Origin: Cognatundibacterium crateris
GTDB lineage: Bacteria > Pseudomonadota > Gammaproteobacteria > Burkholderiales > Burkholderiaceae_D
Direction: 5' to 3'
Length of the DNA stretch: 64,000 nucleotides
NCBI RefSeq assembly: GCF_010078235.1
Contig: NZ_JAABOS010000006.1
Coordinates: 186,001-250,000, forward strand
The position numbers and the translations under genes were made by a program. This document shows, piece by piece, positions 28,708 to 37,974 of the stretch (positions within the stretch are counted from its first letter, which is position 1; every line of letters starts with the position of its first letter). A model generated the notes under the pieces. The model saw nothing but the letters and a program-made list of their open reading frames with translations. It was not told where the DNA came from and did no database searches.

Positions 28708-28727
28708 AATCGTTTGCGCAAACGATT
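28708..28727. promoter_or_regulatory. LacI-family operator, perfect 20-bp palindrome
   Basis: AATCGTTTGCGCAAACGATT equals its own reverse complement and has the CG-TTTGC/GCAAA-CG layout of LacI/RbsR-family sites. It covers the predicted transcription start (about 28725) of the rbsK operon. The regulator gene is not in this window. Confidence 0.75.
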
Positions 28728-28731
28728 TCGT

Positions 28732-28760
28732 ATTTAACTATGGGCGAAACGCCTAGTCAA
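28732..28760 (-). promoter_or_regulatory. Promoter of the rbsK nucleoside operon
   Basis: On the minus strand TTGACT (28760-28755), a 17-base spacer, then TTAAAT (28737-28732). A good -35 and a 4/6 -10. The palindrome just downstream would block it when bound. Confidence 0.6.
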
Positions 28761-28985
28761 GCGGATTCGCGTTTTCTGGTGATTTTTTGTGCAATTTCCA
28801 GAGCCTGCTGCGCCAGGTTTTTTCCGTGCTGAAGCAGGCTGAAATCATGTGTCAGGATGCACTTTTTCCGGACTGCACTCCCTGAAGGCCAGAATTGAGC
28901 AGAAAAGCTGCGCTGAATAGATGCTCTAGTCTGGATTTTCTGGCGGCGAGCGAGATTGTGGATGGCTTGTCACGCTATGTCAAAT

Positions 28986-29025
28986 AGGTCTTAAAAACAG
29001 GTCTTAAAAACAGGTCTGAAAACAC
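28986..29025. repeat. Triple 13-bp tandem repeat
   Basis: AGGTCTTAAAAAC at 28986 and 28999, then the variant AGGTCTGAAAACAC at 29012. Lies about 80 bases upstream of the psuK -35. Function unknown. Confidence 0.7.
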
Positions 29026-29103
29026 GTATTCAGTTTTTCTCAATTTGCTGGTGTCCTGGTCATGATCCAGGGGCTTGGGCCGGCAGGGCTTCCGTTCTGT
29101 TGG

Positions 29104-29132
29104 TTGACTTGATTTAAACATTTGTTTAGAGT
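29104..29132 (+). promoter_or_regulatory. Promoter of the psuK-psuG operon
   Basis: TTGACT at 29104-29109, 17-base spacer, TAGAGT at 29127-29132. Predicted start near 29139, inside the second dyad. Confidence 0.5.
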
Positions 29133-29148
29133 TGCAAACAATTGTTTG
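29115..29148. promoter_or_regulatory. Two TGTTT dyads, 20 bp centre to centre
   Basis: TAAACA-TT-TGTTTA (29115-29128) lies in the promoter spacer and CAAACAATTGTTTG (29135-29148, perfect palindrome) covers the predicted start. Same half-site, same face of the helix. Candidate operators for cooperative repression, possibly by the HTH domain of the kinase encoded downstream. Confidence 0.6.
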
Positions 29149-29151
29149 ATC

Positions 29152-29175
29152 ATTCAAGTATTCGAGTATTCGATT
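29152..29175. repeat. Triple 8-bp tandem repeat
   Basis: ATTCAAGT, ATTCGAGT, ATTCGATT in a row just downstream of the psuK dyads. Meaning unknown. Confidence 0.5.
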
Positions 29176-29215
29176 ATTTGCTTGTCTAATCATTTTCCTG
29201 GATACGCACATCCTT

Positions 29216-29236
29216 GAATGCAAGATCCTTGCATTC
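29216..29236 (+). promoter_or_regulatory. Inverted repeat in the psuK leader
   Basis: GAATGCAAG-ATC-CTTGCATTC, perfect 9-base arms around ATC, about 46 bases before GTG 29283. As RNA it is a small hairpin; as DNA it could be another operator. Confidence 0.5.
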
Positions 29237-29294
29237 GATAGCCAGCGTAGCCCTGGCAACTTGCCTCCCCTAGAAAGAAACTGTGATCCCTGAA

Positions 29295-30404
29295 ATGAAC
29301 AGCTTGTCCAGAAAAGAGCATTTGCTGCGGCTGATACAGGCCCATCCTGCAGTCACTCAGCAAGAGCTGGCCGATCAGTTGCAATTGTCACGTTCGGCCG
29401 TGGCCGGTTATGTGGCGGCACTGATACGCGAAGGCAAGATACTGGGCCGTGCCTATGTCTTACCGGATAGCCGGCCAGTCGTGTGCATAGGCGGTGCCAA
29501 TCTGGATCGTAAGTTGCGTACCCTGAGCGATTTGCAAATGGGTACCTCGAATCCGGTCAGCCAATATGAAAGCTTTGGCGGTGTGGCGCGTAATGTGGCC
29601 GAAAACCTCGCACGTTGTGGTCAACGCGTGCAGTTAATGAGCATAGTCGGTGATGATACTGCCGGTCAGGCCATACTCAGCTATAGCGCTGAGCAGGGCA
29701 TAGATACCAGCGCTTGCCAGACCCTGGCTGGCGTCAGCAGCGGCAGTTACACAGCTGTGCTCGATCCGCAAGGCGAGATGGTGCTGGCACTGGCGCAGAT
29801 GGATGTGTGCGAACGGCTGGACCCGCATTTTCTGCGCTCGCGCCAGCGTCAGCGCAGCGCAGCTGCCATGATAATTGCTGACTTGAATTTGCCAGCCGAC
29901 AGTCTGAGCTTATTACTGCAGGAAGCGCAGCAGCAACAGCAGCAAATTCCGCTGGTGCTGATCGCGGTCTCACAACCGAAAATGCAGCGCCTGCCTGCGC
30001 AATTGCAGGGCTTAAGTTTGCTCATACTGAATCATGGTGAACTGGAACAGCGCGCCGGACAGGCTTTGCCGGATCAGGCCGCGATACAGCAAGCTGTTGC
30101 TACACTGCGTGCACAAGGCGTGCAGGATGTGATTGTCACCATGGGCAGCGCAGGTGTCTTGTGCACCCGGCCTGATACCGATTTGCTGACGGCGATACCT
30201 GCGCCACAGTGTGAGGTGGTGGATGTGACCGGTGCTGGCGATGCCTTCAGCGCTGGCGTTTGCTACTCCTTATTGCAGCAAGCTACACAATTAGAACTCG
30301 CTTGCCAGCGCGGACAGCAAATGGCGGCACTGACTTTGCAGAGTAGCCGGACCGTGTCTGAGCGCCTGCACCCTAACATTTTTCAAGAGGAAAGCTATGC
30401 ATAA
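29295..30404 (+). CDS. psuK: HTH-fused pseudouridine kinase (PfkB family)
   Basis: Phosphorylates pseudouridine to pseudouridine-5'-phosphate. From ATG 29295 (GTG 29283 is an alternative) the protein is 369 residues. Residues about 5-52 form a winged helix-turn-helix ([20 protein letters not shown]...[18 protein letters not shown]). Residues 61-369 are a PfkB kinase with [18 protein letters not shown] and the catalytic GAGDAF at 313-318 (Asp316). It overlaps psuG by eight bases, which fixes the pathway. The fusion suggests that the kinase may also bind its own control region; that is inference. Gln-rich stretch at 211-218. Confidence 0.9.
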   Translation: MNSLSRKEHLLRLIQAHPAVTQQELADQLQLSRSAVAGYVAALIREGKILGRAYVLPDSRPVVCIGGANLDRKLRTLSDLQMGTSNPVSQYESFGGVARNVAENLARCGQRVQLMSIVGDDTAGQAILSYSAEQGIDTSACQTLAGVSSGSYTAVLDPQGEMVLALAQMDVCERLDPHFLRSRQRQRSAAAMIIADLNLPADSLSLLLQEAQQQQQQIPLVLIAVSQPKMQRLPAQLQGLSLLILNHGELEQRAGQALPDQAAIQQAVATLRAQGVQDVIVTMGSAGVLCTRPDTDLLTAIPAPQCEVVDVTGAGDAFSAGVCYSLLQQATQLELACQRGQQMAALTLQSSRTVSERLHPNIFQEESYA

Positions 30405-31311
30405 TTACCTGGTATTTTCAGCAGAAGTTCAGGCCGCACGCGAGGCTGGCAAGCCAGTGGTCGCGCTGGAGTCGACCATTATTTCTCACGGTATGCCTTA
30501 TCCGCAAAATGTGCAGACCGCCAAAGAAGTGGAACAAATCATTCGTGATCATGGCGCAGTGCCAGCCACGATAGCGATCATGAATGGCAAAATCCATATT
30601 GGCCTGTCCGATGCGGAACTGGAATTGCTGGGCCAGTCGCGTGATGCGATTAAGGTCAGCCGCCGTGACCTGCCTTATGTGCTGTCTACCGGCAAACTGG
30701 GCGCGACCACGGTGGCCGCAACTATGATCTGTGCCGAACTCGCAGGTATCAAGGTATTCGTCACTGGCGGCATAGGCGGTGTACATCGCGGCGCCGAAAC
30801 CAGTTTTGATATTTCTGCTGATTTGCAGGAGCTGGCGCAGACGTCGGTAGCTGTAGTGTGCGCGGGTGCGAAATCTATCCTCGATCTGGGACTTACATTG
30901 GAATATCTGGAAACCCATGGGGTGCCTGTCGTCAGTGTCGGCCAGGAAGCCTTCCCGGCCTTCTTTACGCGTGACAGTGGCTTCCGTGCTGACTTCCGTT
31001 TAGATACGGCGCAACAGCAGGCAGCCTTCCTGAACACCAAATGGGCACTGGGCTTACAAGGTGGTGTCGTGATCGCCAATCCGGTGCCGGAAGCGGATGC
31101 CATGCCTGCAGCCGAGATCGAGGCGATTACGCGTCAGGCTTTGGATGAGGCGCAGCAGCAGGGTATAGGCGGTAAAGCAGTCACGCCTTTCCTGTTAGCA
31201 CGCATCAAGGAACTGACTGCTGGCCGCAGTCTGGTCACCAATATCGCGCTGGTGAAAAACAATGCGGTATGTGGAGCACAGCTTGCGCTGGCATTGAACC
31301 AGACCGCATAA
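30397..31311 (+). CDS. psuG: Pseudouridine-5'-phosphate glycosidase
   Basis: Splits pseudouridine-5'-phosphate into uracil and ribose-5-phosphate, breaking the C-C glycosidic bond. The 304-residue protein has the N-terminal [19 protein letters not shown], the catalytic-lysine region [33 protein letters not shown] and the [18 protein letters not shown] segment, all typical of PsuG/IndA. The start overlaps the psuK end (ATG inside the last psuK codons) after GAGGAAAG. A long-loop terminator follows. Confidence 0.97.
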   Translation: MHNYLVFSAEVQAAREAGKPVVALESTIISHGMPYPQNVQTAKEVEQIIRDHGAVPATIAIMNGKIHIGLSDAELELLGQSRDAIKVSRRDLPYVLSTGKLGATTVAATMICAELAGIKVFVTGGIGGVHRGAETSFDISADLQELAQTSVAVVCAGAKSILDLGLTLEYLETHGVPVVSVGQEAFPAFFTRDSGFRADFRLDTAQQQAAFLNTKWALGLQGGVVIANPVPEADAMPAAEIEAITRQALDEAQQQGIGGKAVTPFLLARIKELTAGRSLVTNIALVKNNAVCGAQLALALNQTA

Positions 31312-31317
31312 ACCGGG

Positions 31318-31367
31318 AGCTGTGGCTGGGTGCTGTGCTACATGCCGGACCTGGCCGCAGCTTTTTT
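31318..31367 (+). terminator. Terminator after psuG
   Basis: AGCTGTGGC (31318-31326) pairs with GCCGCAGCT (31354-31362) with one G-U pair and a loop of about 27 bases, followed by T6. Confidence 0.65.
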
Positions 31368-31401
31368 CATACAAGTGCCGACATCGAACGCTGGCGGTGA
31401 C

Positions 31402-32154
31402 TCATGGCGTCTCCATTTCCAAAGAAAAAAAGACATAGAAGGTGAGTCCGGTCAGGAAAATGAATGAAGACAGCATGAAGCAGCACAGGGCTTTCAGATA
31501 GCCTTTGAAGGATTCCTGCTCGAAAAATTGAACCAGCGCTAACGTAGAAAAAACCATTTTTGCGAACAGATTGCCATAAAACCGCCAGTTACCTTCCAGG
31601 AAATGATTCGCGATCGTTAACAGGGTTGAGAACAGTAAAATTTGCGCCAGCAGAAAAATACTAAAGACGAGAATCTCAAAAAAATTATATTTGGTGTTGC
31701 GGTAAAAAATAAACTTGATCGTGATGCACAGGCATACCGCCTGTATGAGTTGCACCATCGTCGTGTTTTCCAGAAAAAACTGACAAAATTTTGTGACCAA
31801 CTTGTCACATGCCAGAGAGTCGGGATACACGCTGTTGATCCAGACAAAAAACGTGGCACAGGCGGCGATATAGGCGACCGGTTTAATGATCAGATCACGA
31901 TCATGTTGCAGATACTTGCGTACCGAGTGACCAGGGTGAAACGATAAACCCAGCAGGGTGTCGCGGAAGCCTTTGAGCATCCAGGTTTTATAAAATTGTT
32001 CGATAATAAAAAACCAGTCGACCGGATTGACTTGTAATTGCTTACCGCATTTAGGGCAATACTTATCGCCAGCCACATGGTCGCATGGAGTGGCCTGCTG
32101 TTTTATGAGTTTGCTCAGCACGGGGCGTGGATCGATTGGGGTAGGGTCTGGCAT
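31402..32154 (-). CDS. DUF3667-like membrane protein with a zinc ribbon
   Basis: From ATG 32154 the protein is 250 residues. The N-terminus carries a short zinc-ribbon-like CDH...CPKCGKQL, then an amphipathic part FRDTLLGLSFHPGHSVRKYLQ resembling the DUF3667 signature (T-x3-L-x2-PG-x3-R-x-Y), and then four or five membrane helices. Function unknown for the family. The pattern of Cys, the PGHSVRKY motif and the C-terminal helices support the assignment, but it is from memory of the family, not a search. It stands alone between psuG and an outer-membrane protein. Confidence 0.65.
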   Translation of the reverse strand: MPDPTPIDPRPVLSKLIKQQATPCDHVAGDKYCPKCGKQLQVNPVDWFFIIEQFYKTWMLKGFRDTLLGLSFHPGHSVRKYLQHDRDLIIKPVAYIAACATFFVWINSVYPDSLACDKLVTKFCQFFLENTTMVQLIQAVCLCITIKFIFYRNTKYNFFEILVFSIFLLAQILLFSTLLTIANHFLEGNWRFYGNLFAKMVFSTLALVQFFEQESFKGYLKALCCFMLSSFIFLTGLTFYVFFSLEMETP

Positions 32155-32725
32155 ATTCAATATTTCTTGAAACAGGCAATCTGGAATGAGGAATAGGTGT
32201 TTGCTTAAGCTGGCCGGACTTTGCCAGGCTGAACACTCTGCTTGAGAAATCTATTCATCTCAGTACATACAGTCGTGTAGCCTGTCATCGTTCGAACTCA
32301 GAATCGCAAGTTGGAAGGCAAGATTTTTCGATTACTTTGCTTACCTGCGGAACTTAAAACGGAGTGCTTAGGTTTCTCATGGAAAATGTTTTTTTATGAA
32401 ACTCATCATGCTTAAGATTTCAGGGCAATTCAAGCGCCGGACTTCTGATAAATCTTATAGGCAGTAACAAAAATTTAGCGGCTATCGAGGAGTTCATGGC
32501 TGCTTCCCTCTGCATGTAGATGTTATCTGGCAACTGGCTGCGAATTGAGCTGTAACTTTGCTTAAGTTGGGCAAGAATGAAGCCGGTTTTTGTGAGCGAA
32601 AGCGCGGCAGGATCTTGCATCATGTCTGAATCTACGCTGATTAAATTTGAAGATATTTTGAATGGAGCTGTTCTGAGTAAAGAATAGCGCGTAGCGCCGT
32701 ATCCGCAGCTACGCGTTTAACCAGT
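32155..32725. other. Intergenic region with no gene recognised
   Basis: About 570 bases between the DUF3667-like gene and the stop of the outer-membrane protein, both on the minus strand. The only structure I see is the hairpin at 32688-32715. A 67-codon frame at 32420-32623 (-) has no supporting features. Confidence 0.5.
32685..32716 (-). terminator. Hairpin terminator after the outer-membrane protein gene
   Basis: CGCGTAGC (32688-32695) and GCTACGCG (32708-32715), 12-base loop; on the minus strand the sequence CTATTCTTT follows. The U tract is imperfect. Confidence 0.55.
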
Positions 32726-33322
32726 TTAGAAATGGGCTTGTAAGCCTATTGTCACGCTGGTGGCATTGCTGGAATTGCCAGAGCCTGCATTGACGCGGCG
32801 CGCATCAATATCAGCACGCAGTGCCAGATTAGGTGTTAATCCGTAAGTGGCACCGACACCGAAGACCACTTGGGTTCTGCTGATGGAGCTGGATGCTGAT
32901 AAAGCGGGTGCAGGAATTGTGTAAGTGCTTTCTGTCTTGGTTTGACCTATGCCTAGTTTTCCAAATACGGCAACATTATTTCCATAATCGATACGATAGA
33001 CGCCCACGATTTCAACGCCGTTTCCTTTGACAGAGGCGCCCGCCACTGCGCCATAGGTAGGAACTGTGACGTTTGCACCAATAGTTCCCAATGAGTAATA
33101 GCCAAACTCAGCTCCCCAATGAGGATCAACGTTGTAACCCGCCAATAACTTATAGGCAGTATCGTTGGATTTGCAATTGGAACTGCCTGAGCAATCGACA
33201 TTCCAGAAGGATTTACCGATGGAAGCATCCACATACATACCGTTTGAGGCACCAGCCGCGAATACGGATGAAGCCATGCATGTTCCTGCTGCAAGCATCG
33301 CCAGATGATGTCGTAATTTCAT
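32726..33322 (-). CDS. Outer-membrane beta-barrel protein
   Basis: A 198-residue protein with a signal peptide (residues 1-23, MKLRHHLAMLAAGTCMASSVFA) and an eight-stranded barrel pattern of the OmpA/OMP_b-brl type: alternating residues, GAEFGYYSLG, VFGKLGIGQTK, VFGVGATYGLTPNLALRADID and a C-terminal phenylalanine (GLQAHF) for Bam recognition. Two cysteines (VDCSGSSNCKS) could form a loop disulfide. Ligand or function unknown. GAGGAAG precedes the ATG. Confidence 0.85.
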   Translation of the reverse strand: MKLRHHLAMLAAGTCMASSVFAAGASNGMYVDASIGKSFWNVDCSGSSNCKSNDTAYKLLAGYNVDPHWGAEFGYYSLGTIGANVTVPTYGAVAGASVKGNGVEIVGVYRIDYGNNVAVFGKLGIGQTKTESTYTIPAPALSASSSISRTQVVFGVGATYGLTPNLALRADIDARRVNAGSGNSSNATSVTIGLQAHF

Positions 33323-33875
33323 AATTTCTTCCTCAAAAAAAAGGCGTCAAAGACAACGCAAATTCATCTTAAACAGGCTTTTTGCAGGGTTTAATAATTT
33401 TTCTATTTTTAACAACAATAGAAATGTTTCTGAAAACTAATTAACTTTCACTGAAGAATGATTTCATTGCTGTGGAAGCTAGCTCAGCAGAAATCTTAAG
33501 AGTGGAGAGGTGGCAAGATGTTGTTTGGGAAATTTAGTTTCCCCTTGTAATGTGAGTCGGCAATGGACTCAGGATGGACATGGTGGCGATGTTGTTTTTG
33601 TACCAAAGAAGATAGGCGCCAGAAAAAGAGGAGCAAGCCCTCTTGTCATATCTTGCCAGCGATGCCCGTGTTGGCTACAGGGGCGGTTTTACATAAGTTC
33701 TACAGGTAAGTATGCGCCAGCACCCATGAGTTGCGTGAGTGTGAGCGGGCAGGCGGGGTGGCTGCTGCCATGAAGTATTGCAAGCTGATTTAGAGCTCGG
33801 GGAATTGAAACCGCTGTGACGATGGAAGAAGATCAAACGCCGTCAGCGTAAGGCCTGAGTTTGTGGCAGTAAGCA
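33323..33875. other. Intergenic region with no gene recognised
   Basis: About 550 bases upstream of the outer-membrane protein and downstream of the DUF3426 gene. The segment next to 33323 is AT rich and probably holds the promoter of the barrel gene. Short frames such as 33510-33773 (+) lack a ribosome site and familiar motifs. Confidence 0.5.
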
Positions 33876-35402
33876 TCAAGGATAAAACGCACCGACATGA
33901 TAGCCAGAGGCTTTGAGTTGAGGCAGTTCAAAATAAATTTTGATGTTTTTGTCTGCGTTGGGCGTGAAGCCCTTGGCTTCTTCGCCTGCTTCGCTCAGAT
34001 ATTCTTTGGGACTGAAACTTTTTCTGATCACCGTCTTATCTTTGGCGTCATTCAGGATCAGTTCCACATGGGGCCAGGCGAGCGGCATGGCGCTGTGATT
34101 TTGTAATTGCAGTGTGAGCTGGAAGATATTTTTCTCACTGTCCTGAGAAATCAGTTCATTCGCCTCTATCGTAATCTGCTCAATTTTTGCTGGCAGGCTG
34201 ATCTGGCAAGCCAGCAGGGCGCAGGCTTTTTGCAAACCCGGCTTGCTATCCGGATACATCGCGGCAATGCTGTTGCGATTGAGGTAGACCACTTGTCCCA
34301 ACAGCGCAGGAAGCAGGATGAGTGATAGCAGTGCATACACGATGGTCAGAATTTTTTTGCGTTTTTGGGCGCGCTCTGCCTGTAATACAAATTCCGGCTT
34401 GTCTTCAGTTGCCGGTTCTGCTTGCGATACTGCTGCACTGTCGGCATTCAGTTCGTTTGTTTCTGTGAGTGATACGGATAAGTCTGTTGCAGACAGCGCG
34501 TGCATTTCTGCATCCGACAGCGGGAAGTCAGCAATAGGGTGCTCTGCCAGCAAAGGGTCGGCCTGCAGCGTATCCTGCTGCGTGAGTTCCGATAGTAAAT
34601 CCGCGTCACTGCCATTTTCTGCGACCGACCAGTCAATTTCCGGTTCGCTTGCCAGTGCTGCACGGGTTTTCAGCTCTATACTGGACGCGATGCTGGCTTC
34701 CGATGCCTGGCTGTCCGGCAACATGCTGTCCATGCCTTCACCCAGATCGAAGTCTATCGCCGCTGCACTGACGGCTGGCGCGTCCGTATTCACAGGTGTA
34801 GCCTGGCTGACTGGCGGTTCGGCAGTCAGGATTGTGGATTCGGCCTGAAGCTGCAGGCGTTCCAGTTCTTGTTGTTCACGCAGCGCCAGTGCGAATTCGT
34901 CGAGCTCTTCCGCATCAGCTTTAGCCTCAACATCAGCTTCAACATCAGCTTCAACACGGCTGGCATGGCTCCAGACCTGTGGGCTTGCGGTCTGAGTTTC
35001 TGCGCTTGCAGTTTGGGTAGTGCTGATATGGCTGTCTGCTACATTCTGTGTCGCTGCTGCCAGCACGACACTTAATTCTGCATCTGCTGAATTGTTATCG
35101 CTGGCGCTGGCCAGCTGATTCCGAGTGTTTGTGTCGCTTTGCACTTCGCTTGCTACTGCCGTTTGGAGGCCGATAGTTACAGCAGCAGGTGTCTGCACCA
35201 GCGGCTTGTTGTCCGCCTGAGCTGCTTGTGCAGACTGGCTGGCTGGCGCCGCTTTGACGGCATCCGGCGCCACCAGGTGTTCCACCCCATTGAAGGCCTG
35301 ATGACAGGCGCCACAACGGACCAGTCCGGCATGTAGCTTTAACTGGTCATTCGCGACCCGGAAGGTCGTTTGGCAATGGGGGCAACGGGTGGCAAGTGCC
35401 AT
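33876..35402 (-). CDS. Zinc-ribbon DUF3426 membrane protein
   Basis: A 508-residue protein. N-terminal MJ0042-type zinc ribbon: Cys7, Cys10, Cys30 and Cys33 (RCPHCQTTFRV and RCGACHQAF). Then about 280 residues of Ala/Asp/Glu/Ser-rich disordered sequence, one membrane segment (KILTIVYALLSLILLPALLG), and a C-terminal DUF3426 domain ending FELPQLKASGYHVGAFYP. The beta-sandwich-like end faces the periplasm. Function unknown. It begins three bases after prmA stops and is conserved downstream of prmA in Burkholderiales. A small duplication (EADVEADVEAKADAEE) lies in the linker. Confidence 0.85.
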   Translation of the reverse strand: MALATRCPHCQTTFRVANDQLKLHAGLVRCGACHQAFNGVEHLVAPDAVKAAPASQSAQAAQADNKPLVQTPAAVTIGLQTAVASEVQSDTNTRNQLASASDNNSADAELSVVLAAATQNVADSHISTTQTASAETQTASPQVWSHASRVEADVEADVEAKADAEELDEFALALREQQELERLQLQAESTILTAEPPVSQATPVNTDAPAVSAAAIDFDLGEGMDSMLPDSQASEASIASSIELKTRAALASEPEIDWSVAENGSDADLLSELTQQDTLQADPLLAEHPIADFPLSDAEMHALSATDLSVSLTETNELNADSAAVSQAEPATEDKPEFVLQAERAQKRKKILTIVYALLSLILLPALLGQVVYLNRNSIAAMYPDSKPGLQKACALLACQISLPAKIEQITIEANELISQDSEKNIFQLTLQLQNHSAMPLAWPHVELILNDAKDKTVIRKSFSPKEYLSEAGEEAKGFTPNADKNIKIYFELPQLKASGYHVGAFYP

Positions 35403-35405
35403 GGC

Positions 35406-36317
35406 TTATGCGGGTAAATGACCGGCCAGGGCAACCCAGCCTTCATGTTCTGCCCACACGCTGAGCTGGATGAACGGCGCATAAGCGGCTGCGACTTCTT
35501 CGGCCTGGCGTGCCAATACGCCGGAAAGTATCAGTGCACCACCTGGCGCAACGCGTCCGGCCAGCATAGGCGCCATCAGCTTTAAGGGGCTGGACAGGAT
35601 GTTAGCAACGACCACATTGAATTTTTCAGATTCAGGATAGGCGACAGAAAATGGCTCTGGCAGCGCGTATTCGATTTCGCAATGATTGCGCTCAGCATTA
35701 AAACCAGCTGACTCTATCGCTTGCGGATCAATATCGACGCCGATGACTTTCGCCGCACCCAGCTTTTTGGCAACCATGGCCAGAATGCCGGAGCCGCAGC
35801 CGTAATCCAGTACCGATAAGCCTTGCGGCGCATGCGCTTCCAGCCATTCCATGCACAGACGGGTGGTCGGATGGCTGCCAGTACCAAATGCGAGGCCAGG
35901 ATCGAGTTCGAGTACCAGTGCATTCGCATCCGGTGCATCATGCCAGCTAGGTACGACCCAGATGTTTTTGCCGATATGGATAGGCGCGAATTGGGATTGG
36001 GTCAGACGTACCCAGTCTTGCTCTTCAACGCTACGTGTAGTGTAAGCCGGCGTGGCTGGCAAACCGATACTGGCCGCTGCTTCTGCCACCAGTGCGGCGT
36101 GATCGATATCGACATCGGCGAGTGCAACTACACGGCTGCGATCCCAGGCCGCTTCATCCGGCTCCATGCCAGGCTCACCGAACAGCGGTTTTTCTGCATC
36201 GGTACCTTCATCTGCATCTTCCACGGAAACTGATAAAGCACCGGTTTCCATCAGGGCATCCGATAAAGACTCTGCATGTTCACGCGCCACTTCGATGACG
36301 ATTTCTATCCAACCCAT
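35406..36317 (-). CDS. prmA: Ribosomal protein L11 methyltransferase
   Basis: Methylates amino groups of ribosomal protein L11 with S-adenosylmethionine. The 303-residue protein has an N-terminal substrate domain and a class I methyltransferase domain with [14 protein letters not shown] (SAM motif I), [14 protein letters not shown] and [36 protein letters not shown] is the PrmA signature. It lies between accC and the DUF3426 gene on the minus strand; a large GC-rich hairpin separates it from accC, so it may have separate control. Confidence 0.96.
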   Translation of the reverse strand: MGWIEIVIEVAREHAESLSDALMETGALSVSVEDADEGTDAEKPLFGEPGMEPDEAAWDRSRVVALADVDIDHAALVAEAAASIGLPATPAYTTRSVEEQDWVRLTQSQFAPIHIGKNIWVVPSWHDAPDANALVLELDPGLAFGTGSHPTTRLCMEWLEAHAPQGLSVLDYGCGSGILAMVAKKLGAAKVIGVDIDPQAIESAGFNAERNHCEIEYALPEPFSVAYPESEKFNVVVANILSSPLKLMAPMLAGRVAPGGALILSGVLARQAEEVAAAYAPFIQLSVWAEHEGWVALAGHLPA

Positions 36318-36350
36318 AATTTGTTTCTTTCTCAGAACTCACGCAAAATT

Positions 36351-36405
36351 GTTCCGGTATGGCGGCCGTGCTTCGCCTTTTTGGCGGCCGGGCCGCCGCC
36401 GGAAC
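36351..36405 (-). other. Large GC-rich hairpin between accC and prmA
   Basis: GTTCCGG (36351-36357) plus GGCGGCC (36361-36367) pair with GGCCGCC (36391-36397) plus CCGGAAC (36399-36405). On the minus strand AATTTT follows, so it may terminate or attenuate the accBC transcript before prmA. A smaller hairpin, GGCGGCC with GGCCGCC, competes inside it. Confidence 0.6.
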
Positions 36406-36545
36406 GGTTTTGCCTAAACTCTGTTGTTCTCAGTTTTAGTCTGTTGTAACGCACAGAGGCTGTTGCCAGCCTCTGTACACTTCTGCCAATTTCAGTTTGC
36501 GCTAATCAGGATGTGGCGCAGTCTGTTTTACTGATTTTTTACTGA

Positions 36546-37913
36546 TTACTTGACCTTCTTATCCAGCACTGGCATGCCTGCCAGTTTATGTTCCAGGTAG
36601 TGAATATTGGTGCCACCTTCGATAAAGCGTGCATCGATCATCAGTTCACGATGTAAAGGGATGTTGGTTTGTATGCCTTCCACCACCATCTCTGACAACG
36701 CGATCTGCATGCGACGTATAGCCTGATCACGGGTTTCACCGTAAGCAATCACCTTACCTATCATGGAATCATAGTTAGGCGGTACAAAATACCCTGCATA
36801 GGCATGTGAGTCAACACGAATGCCAGGGCCGCCCGGAGTATGCCAGGAAGTGATACGGCCTGGTGAAGGGATGAACTTGAACGGATCTTCAGCATTGATA
36901 CGGCATTCGATCGCGTGACCACGGAACTGTACCTGGTCTTGCGTAAAGCGCAGCTTTTCGTTGAAAGCGATACGGATTTGTTCCTGCACGATATCGATGC
37001 CGGTAATCATTTCTGTGACCGGATGTTCAACCTGCACACGGGTGTTCATTTCGATGAAATAGAATTCGCCGTTTTCATACAGGAATTCAAAGGTACCCGC
37101 GCCACGGTAGCCTATCTTGCGGCAGGCTGCGGCACAGCGCTCACCGACTTTGGCGATCAGCTCGCGCGGAATGCCTGGTGCCGGTGCTTCTTCGATGACT
37201 TTTTGATGGCGGCGCTGCATAGAACAGTCGCGTTCGCCCAGCCAGACTGCATTGCCATGCTGGTCGGCCAGAATCTGGATTTCCACGTGACGTGGATTTT
37301 CCAGGAATTTTTCCATGTAGACTTCAGGATTGCCGAAGGCGGCACCGGCTTCGGTCTTGGTCATGGTGACTGCATTGAGCAGTGCAGCTTCGGTGTGAAC
37401 CACGCGCATACCGCGTCCACCACCACCACCGGCAGCTTTGATAATGACCGGATAGCCGACTTTACGTGCAGTCTGGACGATCACCTTAGGATCATCCGGC
37501 AGTGCGCCTTCTGAGCCGGGTACGCAAGGTACGCCAGCTTCTATCATGGCATGCTTGGCTGAGACTTTGTCGCCCATCATACGGATGGATTCGGCACGTG
37601 GGCCGATGAAAACAAAGCCGGATTGTTCTACGCGTTCTGCGAAATCAGCGTTTTCAGACAGGAAGCCATATCCTGGGTGGATAGCCTGGGCATCGGTCAC
37701 TTCCGCCGCGCTGATGATGGCTGGCATGCTCAGATAGCTCAGATTAGAAGGTGCCGGGCCGATACAGACGGATTCATCCGCCAGTTTCACATACTTGGCT
37801 TCGCGGTCGGCTTCAGAATGCACAACCACGGTTTTAATGCCCATTTCGCGGCACGCACGCTGGATACGCAATGCGATTTCACCACGATTGGCGATAAGAA
37901 TTTTTTCAAACAT
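36546..37913 (-). CDS. accC: Acetyl-CoA carboxylase, biotin carboxylase subunit
   Basis: Carboxylates the biotin on BCCP with ATP and bicarbonate, the first half of malonyl-CoA synthesis. The 455-residue protein has the N-terminal [17 protein letters not shown], the ATP-grasp glycine loop [15 protein letters not shown], the biotin-binding/catalytic [32 protein letters not shown] and the C-terminal domain. It follows accB by 61 bases. Length and motifs are standard. Confidence 0.98.
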   Translation of the reverse strand: MFEKILIANRGEIALRIQRACREMGIKTVVVHSEADREAKYVKLADESVCIGPAPSNLSYLSMPAIISAAEVTDAQAIHPGYGFLSENADFAERVEQSGFVFIGPRAESIRMMGDKVSAKHAMIEAGVPCVPGSEGALPDDPKVIVQTARKVGYPVIIKAAGGGGGRGMRVVHTEAALLNAVTMTKTEAGAAFGNPEVYMEKFLENPRHVEIQILADQHGNAVWLGERDCSMQRRHQKVIEEAPAPGIPRELIAKVGERCAAACRKIGYRGAGTFEFLYENGEFYFIEMNTRVQVEHPVTEMITGIDIVQEQIRIAFNEKLRFTQDQVQFRGHAIECRINAEDPFKFIPSPGRITSWHTPGGPGIRVDSHAYAGYFVPPNYDSMIGKVIAYGETRDQAIRRMQIALSEMVVEGIQTNIPLHRELMIDARFIEGGTNIHYLEHKLAGMPVLDKKVK

Positions 37914-37974
37914 GATTTAACTTTGCTGTAGCTATGGTTGCAGCTGCGGTGCCTGTCAGGCATCCCGGCCAGGA

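Larger units (their letters stand above)
28675..29282. other. 608-bp divergent control region, rbsK/psuK
   Basis: Contains, left to right: the LacI-type palindrome 28708-28727; the minus-strand promoter 28732-28760; a 13-base triple tandem repeat 28986-29025; a plus-strand promoter 29104-29132 with dyads at 29115-29128 and 29135-29148; an 8-base triple repeat 29152-29175; and an inverted repeat 29216-29236. No ORF here is credible. Confidence 0.75.

Noticed and set aside
32420-32623. 67-codon frame in the gap after the DUF3667-like gene (-)
   Set aside because: Short, no ribosome site, no hydrophobic or domain pattern.
33510-33773. 87-codon frame in the gap before the DUF3426 gene (+)
   Set aside because: No start signal or known domain. 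It might be a relic of a mobile element, but no inverted repeats or transposase motif support that.
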